A stretch of 64,000 nt of DNA, taken from assembly GCF_002224265.1 (NCBI RefSeq), contig NZ_CP012881.1, positions 1,240,001 through 1,304,000 of the forward strand, given 5' to 3'. Position numbers and translations under genes: made by a program. How positions within the stretch are numbered: position 1 is the first letter of the stretch; the number at the start of each line of letters is the position of its first letter. A model generated the notes under the pieces. The model ran no database searches. It had not been told where the DNA came from and saw nothing but the letters and a program-made list of their open reading frames with translations. This stretch comes from Vibrio vulnificus NBRC 15645 = ATCC 27562. GTDB taxonomy: Bacteria > Pseudomonadota > Gammaproteobacteria > Enterobacterales > Vibrionaceae. Below, piece after piece: positions 51,004 to 62,529 of the stretch.

Positions 51004-51788
51004 ATAAGGCAAACAAGCCAACGCTCGCCGTGGCTCTGATTGTCAAAAATGAAGCCGCGAACTTGGATGCCTGCTTAAAAACGGTCGAAGGTTGGGTCGA
51101 TGAAATCGTTATTTTGGATTCAGGCAGCAGCGACGAAACCGAAGCCGTTGCCAGACGCTACACCGACAAATTCTTTATTAACAAAGAATGGCCCGGTTTT
51201 GGTCCACAACGCCGCCTTGCTCAGCAGTATGTTGAATCCGATTATGTGCTTTGGCTGGATGCCGATGAACGCGTCACGCCTGAGCTGAAATTGAGCATTC
51301 AACAAGCGGTACAATCGAATGAAGCGAATACCCTTTACAGCATGTGTCGCCTAAGCTGGGTATTTGGTCGTTATATCCGTCACTGTGGTTGGTATCCCGA
51401 TCGTGTGGTGCGTCTCTACCCCACCAAGTTGACTCAATACGACGATGCGCTGGTGCATGAGAAGGTGGAAATCACCAAAGCAATGAAAGTGAAAGAGTTA
51501 CAAGGGGATGCCATCCACTACACTTACTACGACTTGCACCATTATTTGGTGAAGTCTGCTGGTTATGCCAAAGCATGGGCAGAGCAACGTGAGAAGCGAG
51601 GGAAAAAGAGCAGTATCTCTCAAGGCGTACTGCATGCCATTGCGTGCTTTGTCAAAATGTACATTGTCAAAGCGGGCTTTTTGGATGGTAAGCAAGGCTT
51701 TCTACTGTCGCTGCTTTCCGCGCACTCCACATTGGTGAAGTACGCGGACTTGTGGATCAGGACAAGTACGGAGAAACCCAAGGATTAA
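50988..51788 (+). CDS. Family 2 glycosyltransferase, WaaE/LgtF-like
   Basis: The 266-residue GT2 enzyme shows [19 protein letters not shown] at the start, [20 protein letters not shown] near residue 38, [29 protein letters not shown] (split: [29 protein letters not shown]) near 63-90 with the metal-binding DAD, and [10 protein letters not shown] near 128. The pattern is that of WaaE/KdtX beta-1,4-glucosyltransferases acting on the first heptose. It uses ATG 50988 with AAGGAA upstream. The gene converges with the next one, their ends overlapping by 32 bp. Confidence 0.85.
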   Translation: MSESINKANKPTLAVALIVKNEAANLDACLKTVEGWVDEIVILDSGSSDETEAVARRYTDKFFINKEWPGFGPQRRLAQQYVESDYVLWLDADERVTPELKLSIQQAVQSNEANTLYSMCRLSWVFGRYIRHCGWYPDRVVRLYPTKLTQYDDALVHEKVEITKAMKVKELQGDAIHYTYYDLHHYLVKSAGYAKAWAEQREKRGKKSSISQGVLHAIACFVKMYIVKAGFLDGKQGFLLSLLSAHSTLVKYADLWIRTSTEKPKD

Positions 51789-52791
51789 GCTGCACCAGCG
51801 CCGCATCAATGTCGATGCGGCTCATATCCGCTTCCATTGCTTCACCGCCACCTTTTGGTGGGCAAAACGCCAGATGGCGTCCTTCTGAGTTGAGTGGTTT
51901 CCAGCGCAATGGCGTTGAAGAACGCTTGCTTGGGAAAAATCCGACAGTTGGAACATCCAAGGTTGCCGCAATATGCAATGGTCCTGTTGAGCCAGCAATG
52001 AATAGATCAGCGCAGGCAATAGAGCGCGTAAAATCGACAAGGCCTTCATTCTTGTCATACACCACCCCTTGGCCACCTAACTGAGCGTATTCTTTCAATA
52101 GCTGTTGTGCTTTTTCCGTTTCCCCCGGCCCCGCCGTGACAATCAATTGAAAATCTTGCTCGATTCCTTTTAGCAACTCAGCATATTGTGCCAATGTCAG
52201 GTTATTGGCTGAGCCCCCCGTGCCGGCATGCACCATCACCCAAGGCTTATGCGCTTCAATACTGAGCTGTTCACTGAGCTTGAGTTTCTGCACACTCAAT
52301 TCGGTTTCATCAAACAAAAGAAAAGGCGCTTGCGGCTCAACGGCCGAGAGGTTTTGCTCTTTCAAGAAAGCACGAATCAGGTCAAGATTGTACTGATACT
52401 CTGGTTTGGCGGATTGCGAACGTTTCTGCTTAATTCTACGGTTATAAAAAATCTGTGCGATTTTTGTTGCAGGTGCCAAGCGATACTTAATGCCCGCTTT
52501 CCACACGAGTAACGCATTATACGTTGTGGAAAACAAGTTGATTGAGGCATCAAACTGACGTGACTTGATCTCCTGAACCAACTGCTTCGTGGCTTCTTTG
52601 CCGGCTTTTTCCGTTGGGTCCAACAATACATCGTCAATCCATGGGCAAAGTCGCGCTAACTCTTGCGTATAACTCGGCACTAAAGCGGTAATGTGCGCCT
52701 CTGGCATCGATTGCTTGAGCATAGCGAAACTTGGCCACGCAAGCATAAAGTCGCCGATTTTATCATTCCGGATAACCAGTATTTTTTTCAT
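51757..52791 (-). CDS. GT9 heptosyltransferase family protein
   Basis: The 344-residue protein begins [20 protein letters not shown], the GT9 signature, and has [23 protein letters not shown] (split: [23 protein letters not shown]) near residue 190 and the donor site [25 protein letters not shown] (split: [25 protein letters not shown]) near 262. It probably adds a heptose to the LPS core. The exact linkage is not evident. It is transcribed away from coaD. Confidence 0.85.
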   Translation of the reverse strand: MKKILVIRNDKIGDFMLAWPSFAMLKQSMPEAHITALVPSYTQELARLCPWIDDVLLDPTEKAGKEATKQLVQEIKSRQFDASINLFSTTYNALLVWKAGIKYRLAPATKIAQIFYNRRIKQKRSQSAKPEYQYNLDLIRAFLKEQNLSAVEPQAPFLLFDETELSVQKLKLSEQLSIEAHKPWVMVHAGTGGSANNLTLAQYAELLKGIEQDFQLIVTAGPGETEKAQQLLKEYAQLGGQGVVYDKNEGLVDFTRSIACADLFIAGSTGPLHIAATLDVPTVGFFPSKRSSTPLRWKPLNSEGRHLAFCPPKGGGEAMEADMSRIDIDAALVQLNPWVSPYLS

Positions 52792-52859
52792 TGTTCTGCT
52801 GCCGTTTGATTTTTATGTCGTCATGATACATGCATATTGATAGCATGTAGACATTTTGA

Positions 52860-53372
<513 letters not shown>

Positions 53373-53383
53373 AAAATAAAACC

Positions 53384-53422
53384 AAACCCGCCCGAGGAAG
53401 CACCTGACAGCGGGTTTTTCTT
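53384..53422 (+). terminator. Rho-independent terminator after coaD
   Basis: AAACCCGC (53384-53391) pairs with GCGGGTTT (53410-53417), and the stem runs into TTTTTCTTTTTT. The loop is about 18 bases. The leading A-rich side makes it partly bidirectional for the converging sulfatase gene. Confidence 0.8.
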
Positions 53423-53448
53423 TTTTATTGCTGCGTGGGCTGAAAATG

Positions 53449-55425
53449 CTATGGTTGCGTGACCTGCAAACGTAAATAGTCATTCATCAACTTACGGTAA
53501 TCCGCAGCCCATTCAGGCTGAGGGTTCGCAATGGTTGTTTCTTGCGAATAGAGCCCTTCTCCCCATGGGTAAAGTCGCTCAGGCTTCGAGGTGCTATATG
53601 CCCCCAGCTCTGTGATCACTCGAGACGCATTAAAACCGATATTACTCACGCCGTGAGTTGAAAGCATATTTTCCCCACCAAGAGAGACGTACTGCTGCGC
53701 GGATAAACTCAAATGGTAGAGCGTAGGAAAAATATCGCGATGAGAACCGATACGACTTGGATCGTATTGATGTTCCACATTCTGTAGGATGCTTTCCGGC
53801 ACATAGAGATAGAAAGGCACCCCGAAGGTCAAGCCGAATTCCGCCTCTTCATCGATGGCGAGGTAACGCACGCGATGATCGCCAGAGGCCGCAATGACGG
53901 TTTTCTCAGCCAATGGAGATTGCTTCACACCTTGAACAAACTGACCGAGAGAATCATTCGCGTATTGGTAGGCCTGCAGCAAGTCATCCGCTTCTTTTTC
54001 CATAGGACCCAGCAAGGTTTTTAATCGCTCACTTGCTTTAACAGGCTTTGCCTGATAATCGCTCGGGGCGCGAAATGGCGAATGGTTAGTCACCGTCATG
54101 ATATAAATCAACGTTGGTTGCGTGGCATCATCAAGTACTTTTCGAGCAAACTTGAAGGTAAACTCATCCGGCACGCCCCAAGTATCGGCATGCTTAGCGG
54201 CATCAGGAAAGGCGTTTTTAATGCTGTTTTCATCGTAGACCTGATCAAATCCTTGCACCGGCAAATAATTGGACAAGTTACGCCACATCCCGTTACCGCC
54301 GTAGATAAACACCACGCGATAACCGGCCTGCTTGTACGGTAATACGGCAGAGGATGCCAATGGTTTTTTCTGTGCACTGGAATGGCTGATCGTCGGAACA
54401 TCACTGTGCATTAGCATCATGACGATGCTATCAATCGTCGCCGACGTGCCGGCCATAAAGCTTTTGAAAACAAAATCTTGCTCAAAGCTTTCACGTAATG
54501 TTCCTAATAAATCGTTACTTTGAGCATCGTCTTCAATCAGAACGTTGGTGCCCATCCCCTCCATCAAAGCCATCACCACATGAGGGGGATTTTCCGCAAG
54601 ATAGGCATTCTCTGGCGTGACAAAGTAAGGCGTCGGTTGTCCAAGCACTTTCATCATTTGCGCTTCCACCGCTTGAGCAGAAATAGGCTCAAATTTCGAT
54701 TGCTTCTTATAGTCACTTTTTGCCCAATCGAGCGCCATAAAAGCATTAGGGGTGATGATATTCAGTAGCTTGTTATCTGACACATTGGCGTGATAACGCT
54801 TAAGTGGCAAGGTACCGATGGAGCCTCTTGCGATTACCACATAAAGCAGAATCGTCACCACAATGACTGCCGTCGTATAACTCCAATGGCGAGACGTAAA
54901 ACGGCGTTTTTGTAAACGCTCAACCAGCCACTGCGCGCCAACTCGGCTCAACCATGCCACTGCAAGCGAAACAAAGAAGGAACGCAAGATCGGGTAATCT
55001 TCCCAAGCATTTTCTAATACGGCCTCGGTATCATCGTCGAACAAGCCAAACGCAAACACATCAATATAGTTGCCATAAGTGACGTAGTAGTAATAGTTGC
55101 CAATGGAAAAAGCACTAAGCAGAAAGAAAATGACAAACGCATAATTGGGAACAGCACGTTGCCAAAGCGAAAAACCTCGAGAAAAGGCCGCCAATACCAG
55201 TCCGGCTAAAAATAATGGCGCAAAAGCAATCGCAATGATTTTGGCATCAAAACGCGCCCCGACCCAAAAAGCTCGGAATAGATCATTGCCGAGTCCAGTA
55301 AGATCAGAGAAATCTGCGGCCAGCAGTAGAAAAAGACCACGAGAGACCGTAAGCAGTAGTAACGACGCAACGATTAAAGAGAAAATAATGCGCATCGCTC
55401 TGTGCGCATTGGGCTGGAAATCCAT
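53449..55425 (-). CDS. LtaS/phosphoglycerol-transferase-like membrane sulfatase family protein
   Basis: The 658-residue protein has about five N-terminal membrane helices (to about residue 210) and a periplasmic alkaline-phosphatase/sulfatase domain: PHVVMALMEGMGTNVL near residue 280, FMAGTSATIDSIVM near 325 with the candidate nucleophilic Thr, TVTNHSPFRAPSD near 450 and ASGDHRVRYL near 515. Relatives include lipoteichoic acid synthase-like and phosphoglycerol transferase proteins of Gram-negative bacteria, where substrates are often unknown. It may put phosphoglycerol or phosphoethanolamine on an envelope glycan. Context gives no stronger clue. Confidence 0.78.
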   Translation of the reverse strand: MDFQPNAHRAMRIIFSLIVASLLLLTVSRGLFLLLAADFSDLTGLGNDLFRAFWVGARFDAKIIAIAFAPLFLAGLVLAAFSRGFSLWQRAVPNYAFVIFFLLSAFSIGNYYYYVTYGNYIDVFAFGLFDDDTEAVLENAWEDYPILRSFFVSLAVAWLSRVGAQWLVERLQKRRFTSRHWSYTTAVIVVTILLYVVIARGSIGTLPLKRYHANVSDNKLLNIITPNAFMALDWAKSDYKKQSKFEPISAQAVEAQMMKVLGQPTPYFVTPENAYLAENPPHVVMALMEGMGTNVLIEDDAQSNDLLGTLRESFEQDFVFKSFMAGTSATIDSIVMMLMHSDVPTISHSSAQKKPLASSAVLPYKQAGYRVVFIYGGNGMWRNLSNYLPVQGFDQVYDENSIKNAFPDAAKHADTWGVPDEFTFKFARKVLDDATQPTLIYIMTVTNHSPFRAPSDYQAKPVKASERLKTLLGPMEKEADDLLQAYQYANDSLGQFVQGVKQSPLAEKTVIAASGDHRVRYLAIDEEAEFGLTFGVPFYLYVPESILQNVEHQYDPSRIGSHRDIFPTLYHLSLSAQQYVSLGGENMLSTHGVSNIGFNASRVITELGAYSTSKPERLYPWGEGLYSQETTIANPQPEWAADYRKLMNDYLRLQVTQP

Positions 55426-55572
55426 TGACTAAAAAACCTAACGGGTGATCACTAAGGGGCGCACATCATAGCATAGAGAGCAAACTGCACCTCAATTCTA
55501 GGTGTCAAAGCAGTGATCAAACACACGAACGATTGGCATCTCTATATCAGCTTTCAACGAGTTTTAGGTCAA

Positions 55573-56382
55573 TTAGCACTGACAGTGAGGACAGAAGAAG
55601 GTATTGCGTTGCCCTATCTTCTGCTCTTGAATCGCTTCCCCACAAACCGGACACGCTTCTCCCGCTTTTCCATACACTTGCAATTCTTGGGCAAAATAAC
55701 CCGGTTTACCATCGGCTTGAGAGAAGTCTTTCAGTGTCGTGCCACCTTGCTCAATCGCCGTTTGCAAGGTTTGCTTGATGTGGCTCACCAAGCATTGCCA
55801 CTCCTTGGCACTGAGTGACATCGTCGCTCTGGTAGGTAGGATGCGTGAGCGAAACAAAGATTCGCTGGCATAAATATTCCCCACGCCCACTACGATTTTG
55901 TTATCCATAATAAACTGCTTCACCGCAACGCGTTTGCCTTGCGCCTTTTCAACCATGTATGGTCCATCAAAAGCATCCGTTAGCGGCTCTGGGCCAATAT
56001 TGCCCAACACGTCATGCTCTTCCCCTGGTGCAGCGTAAAGCCAAGCACCAAAGCGACGTGGATCGTTGTAACGCAGCACTTTGCCGTTAGAGAGTTTGAG
56101 ATCGACATGATCGTGTTTGCCTGCTGGGAAGTCAGCGTCCAACACGCGCAATGAACCGGACATGCCTAAATGGACAATCGCACTGCCGACGTCGGTTTCG
56201 ATGATCAGATACTTAGCTCGGCGGCCAATGTGACGAATCACTTGCCCTTGCAACTTTTTTAACTCACTTGGAATAACCCAACGCAGTTTTGGGGTGCGAA
56301 AAGTCAGTGATTGGATGGTTTGATTGTGCAAATGCGGCGTAATGCCCATTCGGCTTACTTCCACTTCTGGCAATTCAGGCAT
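55573..56382 (-). CDS. mutM: Formamidopyrimidine-DNA glycosylase
   Basis: MutM (Fpg) excises oxidised purines such as 8-oxoguanine and cuts the DNA at the site. ATG 56382 gives the mature N-terminus [10 protein letters not shown], with catalytic Pro2 and Glu3, so the longer open frame is rejected. The 269-residue protein also shows Lys57-region [24 protein letters not shown] with the helix-two-turn-helix Asn, and a C-terminal zinc finger CPVCGEAIQ...FFCPHCQ. It follows the hypothetical gene at 56412. Confidence 0.97.
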   Translation of the reverse strand: MPELPEVEVSRMGITPHLHNQTIQSLTFRTPKLRWVIPSELKKLQGQVIRHIGRRAKYLIIETDVGSAIVHLGMSGSLRVLDADFPAGKHDHVDLKLSNGKVLRYNDPRRFGAWLYAAPGEEHDVLGNIGPEPLTDAFDGPYMVEKAQGKRVAVKQFIMDNKIVVGVGNIYASESLFRSRILPTRATMSLSAKEWQCLVSHIKQTLQTAIEQGGTTLKDFSQADGKPGYFAQELQVYGKAGEACPVCGEAIQEQKIGQRNTFFCPHCQC

Positions 56383-56411
56383 GCTGGCTCCAAGATCAAA
56401 GTGCTCAATGT

Positions 56412-56909
56412 CTAGTAGGGAAACAAATAATCGGTTGAAACTGAAATGGCAATCCATTGGTCTTGCCAATTCTTAAAGACCCAAAAATCCGCAAGGCGAT
56501 AAAACGTGATCCTTTGTGGCTCTTCCTGATTTTGGTACCACACTTCGATGGTTTCTGGCTCAATCAATTGTGGCGCCAATTTTTGCATCGTCGCGTCATC
56601 CAGTTGTGTCCCGAGTAACGATTGCCATCTCTGCGCCCACTCTTGCGGAGAAATGGAGAGCTCGCGCGTGCTAACCCACGCTCCCTTTTGCCACTCTAAG
56701 CTATTATCGGAAAGCTGGATGGCAAGTAACTGAGCATTGGGATTCAATAGAGAAGGATAGCCGTTGATACTTTCAATCTGAGTCGAACTCTGATCGTCAA
56801 GTAAGTAGGTTTTGATCAACGTCGGGGCATTGATGATCACAATAAAGAAGGTGATGCCAGCGATGAGGATATTATTCCATCTCCGGCGACGCTTTGGTGA
56901 AACCCGCAT
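56412..56909 (-). CDS. Uncharacterised membrane-anchored protein
   Basis: I do not recognise a named family. ATG 56909, with GAG upstream, gives 165 residues: a basic start [12 protein letters not shown], one membrane helix about residues 12-30 ([16 protein letters not shown]), then a soluble, probably periplasmic, domain ending with [21 protein letters not shown]. An in-frame start at 56948 is less likely. It precedes mutM by 29 bp on the same strand, so the two are probably cotranscribed. Single-helix proteins with this architecture are found in Vibrio, but no function is proposed. Confidence 0.7.
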   Translation of the reverse strand: MRVSPKRRRRWNNILIAGITFFIVIINAPTLIKTYLLDDQSSTQIESINGYPSLLNPNAQLLAIQLSDNSLEWQKGAWVSTRELSISPQEWAQRWQSLLGTQLDDATMQKLAPQLIEPETIEVWYQNQEEPQRITFYRLADFWVFKNWQDQWIAISVSTDYLFPY

Positions 56910-56976
56910 ATTCTCAATCCTGACTGATAACTGAACAAAGTATACCAACCAAGGGAAAAGCGAGGTACTAGTTTTC

Positions 56977-57028
56977 TAGGTTCTAGGTTCTAGGTTCTAG
57001 GTTCTAGGTTCTAGGTTCTAGGTTCTAG
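56977..57028. repeat. TAGGTTC heptamer array, 7 copies
   Basis: Seven perfect TAGGTTC units (56977-57025) plus TAG lie between the uncharacterised gene and the rpmG terminator, again close outside a gene end. A degenerate CTAG lead-in (ACTAGTTTTC) precedes them. Confidence 0.95.
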
Positions 57029-57051
57029 GAGGAGCTTAAAAAACAGCAAAT

Positions 57052-57079
57052 AAAAAACCCAGCTCGAAAGCTGGGTTTT
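57052..57079 (-). terminator. Rho-independent terminator of rpmBG
   Basis: ACCCAGCT and AGCTGGGT form a perfect stem, with AAAAAA on one side and TTTT on the other, so it can act both ways. On the minus strand it lies 28 bp after the rpmG stop and ends in six Ts. Confidence 0.88.
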
Positions 57080-57106
57080 CTACAATCTTCAAAGAGACTT
57101 AATCAA

Positions 57107-57277
57107 TTACTTGATTTTCGCTTCTTTGTACACAACGTGCTGGCGTACTACTGGATCAAATTTTTTGATCTCGAACTTGCCTGGCATGTTGCGCTTGTTT
57201 TTGTCAGTTGTGTAGAAGTGACCAGTATTTGCAGTAGATACTAGACGAATTTTCTCACGAATGCCTTTCTTAGCCAT
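57107..57277 (-). CDS. rpmG: 50S ribosomal protein L33
   Basis: This short gene encodes 56 residues, [20 protein letters not shown] through [18 protein letters not shown], matching bL33 of gammaproteobacteria. It lies 15 bp downstream of rpmB, the standard rpmB-rpmG pair, and before a strong terminator. AGGAATTAGC precedes the ATG. No zinc-binding Cys pairs are present, so it is the zinc-free form. Confidence 0.97.
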
Positions 57278-57292
57278 TGCTAATTCCTCTTA

Positions 57293-57529
57293 TTAAACGT
57301 TTTCGCCGCGTGCACGCATATCAGCTAGAACAACATCGATGCCTTTCTTATCGATGATGCGCATGCCTTTAGCAGTCAGACGTAGTTTAACAAAACGTTT
57401 TTCGCTCTCTACCCAGAAACGATGAGTTTGTAGGTTCGGCAGAAAACGACGCTTAGTAGCATTTCGTGCGTGTGAGCGGTTGTTACCAACTGCAGGACGC
57501 TTACCAGTTACTTGGCATACTCGGGACAT
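57293..57529 (-). CDS. rpmB: 50S ribosomal protein L28
   Basis: The 78-residue product starts [20 protein letters not shown], the bL28 N-terminus. The ATG at 57529 is used, since five extra upstream codons are not conserved. [17 protein letters not shown] and [16 protein letters not shown] complete the family pattern. The gene leads the rpmBG operon, whose promoter is clear upstream. Confidence 0.97.
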   Translation of the reverse strand: MSRVCQVTGKRPAVGNNRSHARNATKRRFLPNLQTHRFWVESEKRFVKLRLTAKGMRIIDKKGIDVVLADMRARGENV

Positions 57530-57642
57530 GAATGTCTTCTCCAAATCGTTTCAGCTCGATATCAACCTTGGTGGCCGAACCTCATCAATTAGAGGTCAAA
57601 TACCATTATGGAAAATCCATACAAGGCTATCAAAGGTCGCGC

Positions 57643-57671
57643 ATTATACTAACTTGCCATGCATTGCTCAA
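57643..57671 (-). promoter_or_regulatory. Sigma-70 promoter for rpmBG
   Basis: The minus strand shows TTGAGC (complement of 57666-57671), a 17-bp spacer and a perfect TATAAT (complement of 57643-57648), followed by GCGCGACC. The GC-rich discriminator is typical of stringently controlled ribosomal promoters. It is about 114 bp before the rpmB start. Confidence 0.85.
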
Positions 57672-57840
57672 GACCCGAACAGATCCTTTTTACAGGTTTT
57701 CGTGATCTTTTTTTAGACAGCACGTTTTCAAGTAGTCCAAGCTGAATGTAAGTTAAAAATTTTGAGTGGCGAGGATTGTAGCAGAAACTCACTTATGAAC
57801 AACAAAAAGTTTGCCTGTCAAGAGCGATGATTTTATCAAC

Positions 57841-58515
57841 TCAAATCCAGCCTCTTTCCGCGAATGACACTACCTCTCCATCGCCGACAACAAAGTGGTC
57901 CAATACCCGTATATCCACTAAGCCCAATGCGTCACTCAAACGTCGAGTAATTCGCCGATCTGCTTGGCTTGGCTCTGCTACGCCTGAAGGATGGTTGTGC
58001 GCCAGTATTAAAGCGGCGGCATTATAGTATAAGGCTCTTTTGACAACTTCCCGAGGATAGACCGAGGCGGCATCGATGGTGCCTTCAAACATCACCTCAT
58101 CTTTAATGACACGATTTTGATTATCGAGGAACAATACATAAAACGCTTCTCGATGGCGATCGCGCAGCATGGAAGAGAGATAAAGCTTAGTATGCTGTGG
58201 ACTGGTAAGCGCATCACCACGTTGCAATGTTTCGGCCAAATAACGTTGCGTCATTTCCAAAACAGCTTGTAATTGAACGTATTTTGCCTGCCCCAATCCT
58301 TTGTGACGGCAAAAGCTCTGTTCATCGGCAGAAAACAGTTTTCTCAGCGAACCAAAGTCTCGCAATAAAAAATCGGCAAGTTCAATCACGTTCATTCCTT
58401 GTGTGCCTGTTCTTAAAAAGATGGCGAGTAACTCGGCATCGGACAAAGACTCAGGCCCACGCTGAAGCAACTTTTCCCTTGGCATGGATTCACTAGGCAG
58501 GTTTTTTAGGCTCAT
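57841..58515 (-). CDS. radC: RadC-family JAB domain protein
   Basis: The 224-residue protein has an N-terminal helix-hairpin-helix region ([27 protein letters not shown], residues about 11-37, split: [27 protein letters not shown]) and a C-terminal JAB/MPN domain with the metal motif HNHPSG near residue 172 and Asp in DRRITRRL. RadC was once linked to DNA repair, but its real function is unclear. It is adjacent to coaBC on the other strand in many gammaproteobacteria; here a chemoreceptor gene separates them. Confidence 0.95.
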   Translation of the reverse strand: MSLKNLPSESMPREKLLQRGPESLSDAELLAIFLRTGTQGMNVIELADFLLRDFGSLRKLFSADEQSFCRHKGLGQAKYVQLQAVLEMTQRYLAETLQRGDALTSPQHTKLYLSSMLRDRHREAFYVLFLDNQNRVIKDEVMFEGTIDAASVYPREVVKRALYYNAAALILAHNHPSGVAEPSQADRRITRRLSDALGLVDIRVLDHFVVGDGEVVSFAERGWI

Positions 58516-58628
58516 ACTGATAGACTCTTGTTCATATTGAGCCTATTGCAGCGAGAAAACTGACAAAGTCCAGAATGACAATGCCAGTTCTCTATTCATA
58601 GAAGAGGTTTATGTAACTGAGATTTTTA

Positions 58629-60296
58629 TCAGAGCTTAAAATGCCCAACCAACTTATGCATTTCTTGGCCTGATGTGCTGAGCTGCGTACTGATCGTTTC
58701 CGACTCTTGTAAGTTGTGATTAATCTCATTGACGATTTGCTGAATGGTGACGAGGTTTTGGTTGATGTCCTCAGCGACCGCGCTCTGTTGTTCAGCGGCG
58801 GATGCCGTTTGAATCCCCATATCTCGGATCATTTCCACCGCCGACTGGATGCCGGCAAGAGATTCTTTGATCTGCACAGATTCAAGTGCCGTTTGCTCAC
58901 CACGCTCTTGACTGGCAGACATGGTGGTGACCGCTCTGGCCACCCCATTTTGCAACTGCTTAAGCATATCGCCAATTTCCAGCGTGCTGTTTTGTGTGCG
59001 ACTGGCCAATGAACGAACTTCATCAGCAACCACGGCAAATCCGCGACCTTGCTCTCCCGCACGCGCAGCTTCAATGGCGGCATTCAGTGCCAGTAAGTTC
59101 GTTTGCTCAGCAATTTCGCCTATCACTTGCAACACTTTGGTGATTTGATCGGTCTGTTGGCTAAGCTGAGAAATGGCGTCTGAGGTAATGTTCACTTCGT
59201 CAACCAATTTGCCAATTCCTTCTATCGCGTGATTCACTTCCACTTGCGCTTCTGAGATCTGCGCATTGGCAGAATCAATTGCCTGCGCCGTGGCATGGGT
59301 ATTGTTGGCGACTTCTCTCGCCGTGGCGCTCATTTCCGTCACGGCGGTTACTACTTTATCCGTCTCCAAACAGTGCGTTTGCATTTGGTTACTGGCCAAC
59401 GAAGTTTGTTGATCCAGCCCAGTGGCAGCGCTTTGCACTGTTTGCGCCGAATTACGAATATCGACCATCAAAGGATGCAATTTGTCCATAAACTGGTTGA
59501 AGGCTTTGGCCACTTCCCCCACTTCATCTTGGCTTTCGACACTCAAACGAGCGGTTAAATCGCCACCGCCTGCCGCTACATCTTGCAATGAGGCCGCGAT
59601 ATGTTGCAGCGGCAAAATCGCCCGAGAAACAATCACGCTGATCACACCACACGCAATCAATAGCCCCACCAGCGTGAATCCAATCGCCGATAAGGTATGC
59701 TCATTCAAACTGGCAATACTTTGTACACGATGCTCTGCCACTTGCGTGTCGATATCGTCAATGTAGATCCCCGTGCCGAGCACCCAATCCCATTTTGGTA
59801 GATATTCCGCATACCCCAATTTGGGCGCTTGCGCATTGATGGTCGGCTTGTGCCAAGAGAAATAAAGAAAGCCATCGCCTTTTTGTGAAGCGTCAATCAG
59901 CCCCGCGATCACCGCAACACCATTGTCATCTTTCATGCCGTAAAGATTTTTACCCTCCAACTCCGGCTTTATCGCGTGCAGCGTGTTGACGCCTTTGGAG
60001 TCATAAGCAAAAAAGTAACCATCACTCTCAAAGCGCATTGCTTTCAAAATCTGTTTGGCTTGTTGTTGATTGTTGCCATTCACATCCGCGTCATACAAAG
60101 GCTTAATGGCGGTGACGCCCATCATCAAATAGGCTTTTAGCTCGCTTTTGCGCGTTTCAATCAACTCATTTCGATATTCGCTAAGTTCAACGTCTAAGCT
60201 TTTTACACTGTTAAAATAGAAAACCGCTGTCACCATCGCTGTCAGCAGCACTAATGGGATTAACGTTAGCAGCAATAATTTGTTCCGACTCTTCAT
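58629..60296 (-). CDS. Methyl-accepting chemotaxis protein with Cache domain
   Basis: The 555-residue chemoreceptor has a membrane helix near residues 7-30, a periplasmic single-Cache-like domain (about 35-180; [20 protein letters not shown] and [15 protein letters not shown]), a second helix near 190-212 and a HAMP domain to about 265. The C-terminal signalling hairpin includes [37 protein letters not shown] (split: [37 protein letters not shown]). Methyl-accepting helices flank it. ATG 60296, with GGAA upstream, is preferred to the longer frame. The ligand is unknown. It looks inserted between radC and coaBC compared with E. coli. Confidence 0.95.
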   Translation of the reverse strand: MKSRNKLLLLTLIPLVLLTAMVTAVFYFNSVKSLDVELSEYRNELIETRKSELKAYLMMGVTAIKPLYDADVNGNNQQQAKQILKAMRFESDGYFFAYDSKGVNTLHAIKPELEGKNLYGMKDDNGVAVIAGLIDASQKGDGFLYFSWHKPTINAQAPKLGYAEYLPKWDWVLGTGIYIDDIDTQVAEHRVQSIASLNEHTLSAIGFTLVGLLIACGVISVIVSRAILPLQHIAASLQDVAAGGGDLTARLSVESQDEVGEVAKAFNQFMDKLHPLMVDIRNSAQTVQSAATGLDQQTSLASNQMQTHCLETDKVVTAVTEMSATAREVANNTHATAQAIDSANAQISEAQVEVNHAIEGIGKLVDEVNITSDAISQLSQQTDQITKVLQVIGEIAEQTNLLALNAAIEAARAGEQGRGFAVVADEVRSLASRTQNSTLEIGDMLKQLQNGVARAVTTMSASQERGEQTALESVQIKESLAGIQSAVEMIRDMGIQTASAAEQQSAVAEDINQNLVTIQQIVNEINHNLQESETISTQLSTSGQEMHKLVGHFKL

Positions 60297-60579
60297 AACA
60301 AGTTCCGTCGCTATCCATATGATTGTTTTAATTTTTAAGAGGTGTATCGCAAACATTATCTGGTGTCTATTTAGTCAATGTCTGTGAGCAACGTGCTGTT
60401 TCTCTGATCTCTTTGTCGAGTTTGTCTTCAATTAGAGAAGTAAAACCGCCCTGGTCGTTTCTCTATTATTCAGGTGAACAATCCGATCCCAACCTTGCAC
60501 TATCAATCGCCTATCTTTCAATCACCTGAGCAGACAATTTGTGTTAGGATCGGCAACAGTTATTTTGGAGAGTAATCAA

Positions 60580-61785
60580 ATGCAAACATTGGCAGGAAAG
60601 AAGATTCTACTGGGTATCAGTGGTGGTATTGCGGCCTACAAATGTGCAGACCTCACCCGACGTCTTAAAGAAAGAGGCGCAGAGGTGCAAGTGGTGATGA
60701 CCAAAGCCGCGAAAGAATTTATTACCCCGCTCACCATGCAGGCGGTCTCTGGCCGACCAGTCTCGGATAGCTTGCTTGATCCCGCCGCCGAAGCCTCAAT
60801 GGGCCACATAGAGCTGGCGAAGTGGGCCGATTTAATTTTACTTGCGCCTGCCACTGCGGATCTGATTGCTCGCATGGCCGCTGGCATGGGCAACGACCTA
60901 CTGACCACCTTAGTGTTGGCCACTGACGCCCCTGTTGCGGTCTCTCCAGCGATGAATCAACAGATGTATCGCAACGTCGCAACCCAAGAGAACATCGCCA
61001 CTTTGAGCCGACGCGGTATGGAAATTTGGGGCCCAGCGGCTGGCGAGCAAGCGTGTGGTGATGTCGGCCCAGGCCGTATGTTAGAGCCGATGCAGTTGGT
61101 CGCATTGTGCGAACAATTCTTCCAGCCAAAACCGTTGCAAGACAAATCGATTTTGATCACGGCGGGTCCAACTCGTGAAGCGATTGACCCAGTGCGCTAC
61201 ATTACCAACCACAGCTCAGGCAAAATGGGGTACGCGCTGGCACAAGCCGCGATGCAGTTGGGTGCGAATGTGACACTTATCAGCGGCCCGGTTTCTCTGC
61301 CAACCCCTGTCAATGTCAACCGCATCAACGTCGACAGTGCCCAAGAAATGTATGACGCCGTGATGGCTCAGGCCTCTGATCACGATATCTTCATCAGTTG
61401 CGCGGCCGTGGCAGATTACCGCCCAGCCACGATTGCTGAGCAAAAGCTGAAGAAAACCGATGACAGCGACGAGATGACCATCACTATGGTGAAGAATCCC
61501 GATATCGTCGCGTCTGTCTCCGCCATGACGGAGAATCGTCCTTTTACGGTCGGCTTTGCGGCAGAAACCAACGACGTTGAAGTGTACGCTCGCCGTAAAC
61601 TGGAAAAGAAAAAGCTCGATCTGCTCTGCGCGAACGACGTGTCCGTTGAAGGGCAAGGCTTCAACAGCAGCGACAATGCGATTACGCTTTACTGGTCACA
61701 GGGAGAGAAAGCCCTGCCACTCAACAGCAAAGCGGCATTAAGTGTGGAGATCTTGAAACAGATCCAAACCCTGATGGGTCACTAA
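60580..61785 (+). CDS. coaBC: Bifunctional phosphopantothenoylcysteine decarboxylase/synthetase
   Basis: CoaBC (Dfp) makes 4'-phosphopantetheine from phosphopantothenate and cysteine. The 401-residue protein has the CoaC flavin domain: [12 protein letters not shown], the His in [22 protein letters not shown] (split: [22 protein letters not shown]), the PASAN-like SPAMNQQM, and [10 protein letters not shown] with the catalytic Cys near 158. The CoaB part starts at [22 protein letters not shown] (split: [22 protein letters not shown]) and keeps AVADYRP and the Lys in QKLKKTDD near 289. ATG 60580 follows GGAG. Unlike E. coli, no dut lies between it and slmA. Confidence 0.97.
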   Translation: MQTLAGKKILLGISGGIAAYKCADLTRRLKERGAEVQVVMTKAAKEFITPLTMQAVSGRPVSDSLLDPAAEASMGHIELAKWADLILLAPATADLIARMAAGMGNDLLTTLVLATDAPVAVSPAMNQQMYRNVATQENIATLSRRGMEIWGPAAGEQACGDVGPGRMLEPMQLVALCEQFFQPKPLQDKSILITAGPTREAIDPVRYITNHSSGKMGYALAQAAMQLGANVTLISGPVSLPTPVNVNRINVDSAQEMYDAVMAQASDHDIFISCAAVADYRPATIAEQKLKKTDDSDEMTITMVKNPDIVASVSAMTENRPFTVGFAAETNDVEVYARRKLEKKKLDLLCANDVSVEGQGFNSSDNAITLYWSQGEKALPLNSKAALSVEILKQIQTLMGH

Positions 61786-61887
61786 TCGACATATCGCCCT
61801 CCGTTATTGATCAGGTTATTCGTACAGCTTTTTGCTAAACGATCTCACAAAACCTGATCGATACCTGATGTCTTGAACTGGGCATGC

Positions 61888-61896
61888 TGATATAAT
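61888..61896 (+). promoter_or_regulatory. Extended -10 promoter for slmA
   Basis: TGATATAAT (TG at 61888, perfect TATAAT at 61891-61896) is an extended -10 element 40 bp before slmA. No good -35 is needed for this class, and none is clear. Confidence 0.6.
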
Positions 61897-61935
61897 CGCA
61901 GACGAAAAAACGTCTATTCAAAAGGAAGTTAATCA

Positions 61936-62526
61936 ATGGCAGGCAGTAAAAAATCAAACCGCCGTGAAGAGATCCTCCAAGCTCTTGCTCATATGTTGGA
62001 GTCTGCGGAAGGGGCATCGCGTATTACCACCGCGAAGTTGGCACAACAGGTGGGCGTATCAGAAGCGGCACTTTATCGCCATTTTCCAAGCAAAGCGCGT
62101 ATGTTTGAAGGTTTGATTGAGTTTATTGAAGAAGCCTTGATGTCGCGTATCAACCGTATCTTAGATGAAGAGAAAGACACGCTAGAACGTATTCGTTTAG
62201 TACTGCAACTGCTGCTCGCCTTTGCGGAACGCAACCCAGGGTTAACGCGTATTATGTCTGGCCATGCACTGATGTTTGAAAATGAACGCCTGCGCGATCG
62301 CATCAACCAGCTGTTCGAACGCATTGAAACTCAGCTGCGTCAGATTCTACGTGAGCGCAAATTGCGTGAAGGGAAATCCTTCCCTGTCGAAGAGAAAATC
62401 CTCGCCGCTCAGTTACTGGGCCAAGTGGAAGGCAGTTTGAATCGCTTCGTTCGTTCCGATTTTAAATACCAACCGACTGAAAATTTTGAAGAATACTGGG
62501 CATTGCTCAGTGCACAGATTAAGTAA
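61936..62526 (+). CDS. slmA: Nucleoid occlusion factor
   Basis: SlmA is a TetR-family DNA-binding protein that blocks FtsZ-ring assembly over the chromosome. The 196-residue protein starts [20 protein letters not shown] and has the [26 protein letters not shown] (split: [23 protein letters not shown]) near residue 31, with the conserved [14 protein letters not shown] after it. [26 protein letters not shown] (split: [26 protein letters not shown]) near 117-142 matches the SlmA dimer helices. Position between coaBC and pyrE is conserved. AAGGAAG precedes the start. Confidence 0.96.
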   Translation: MAGSKKSNRREEILQALAHMLESAEGASRITTAKLAQQVGVSEAALYRHFPSKARMFEGLIEFIEEALMSRINRILDEEKDTLERIRLVLQLLLAFAERNPGLTRIMSGHALMFENERLRDRINQLFERIETQLRQILRERKLREGKSFPVEEKILAAQLLGQVEGSLNRFVRSDFKYQPTENFEEYWALLSAQIK

Positions 62527-62529
62527 TTT

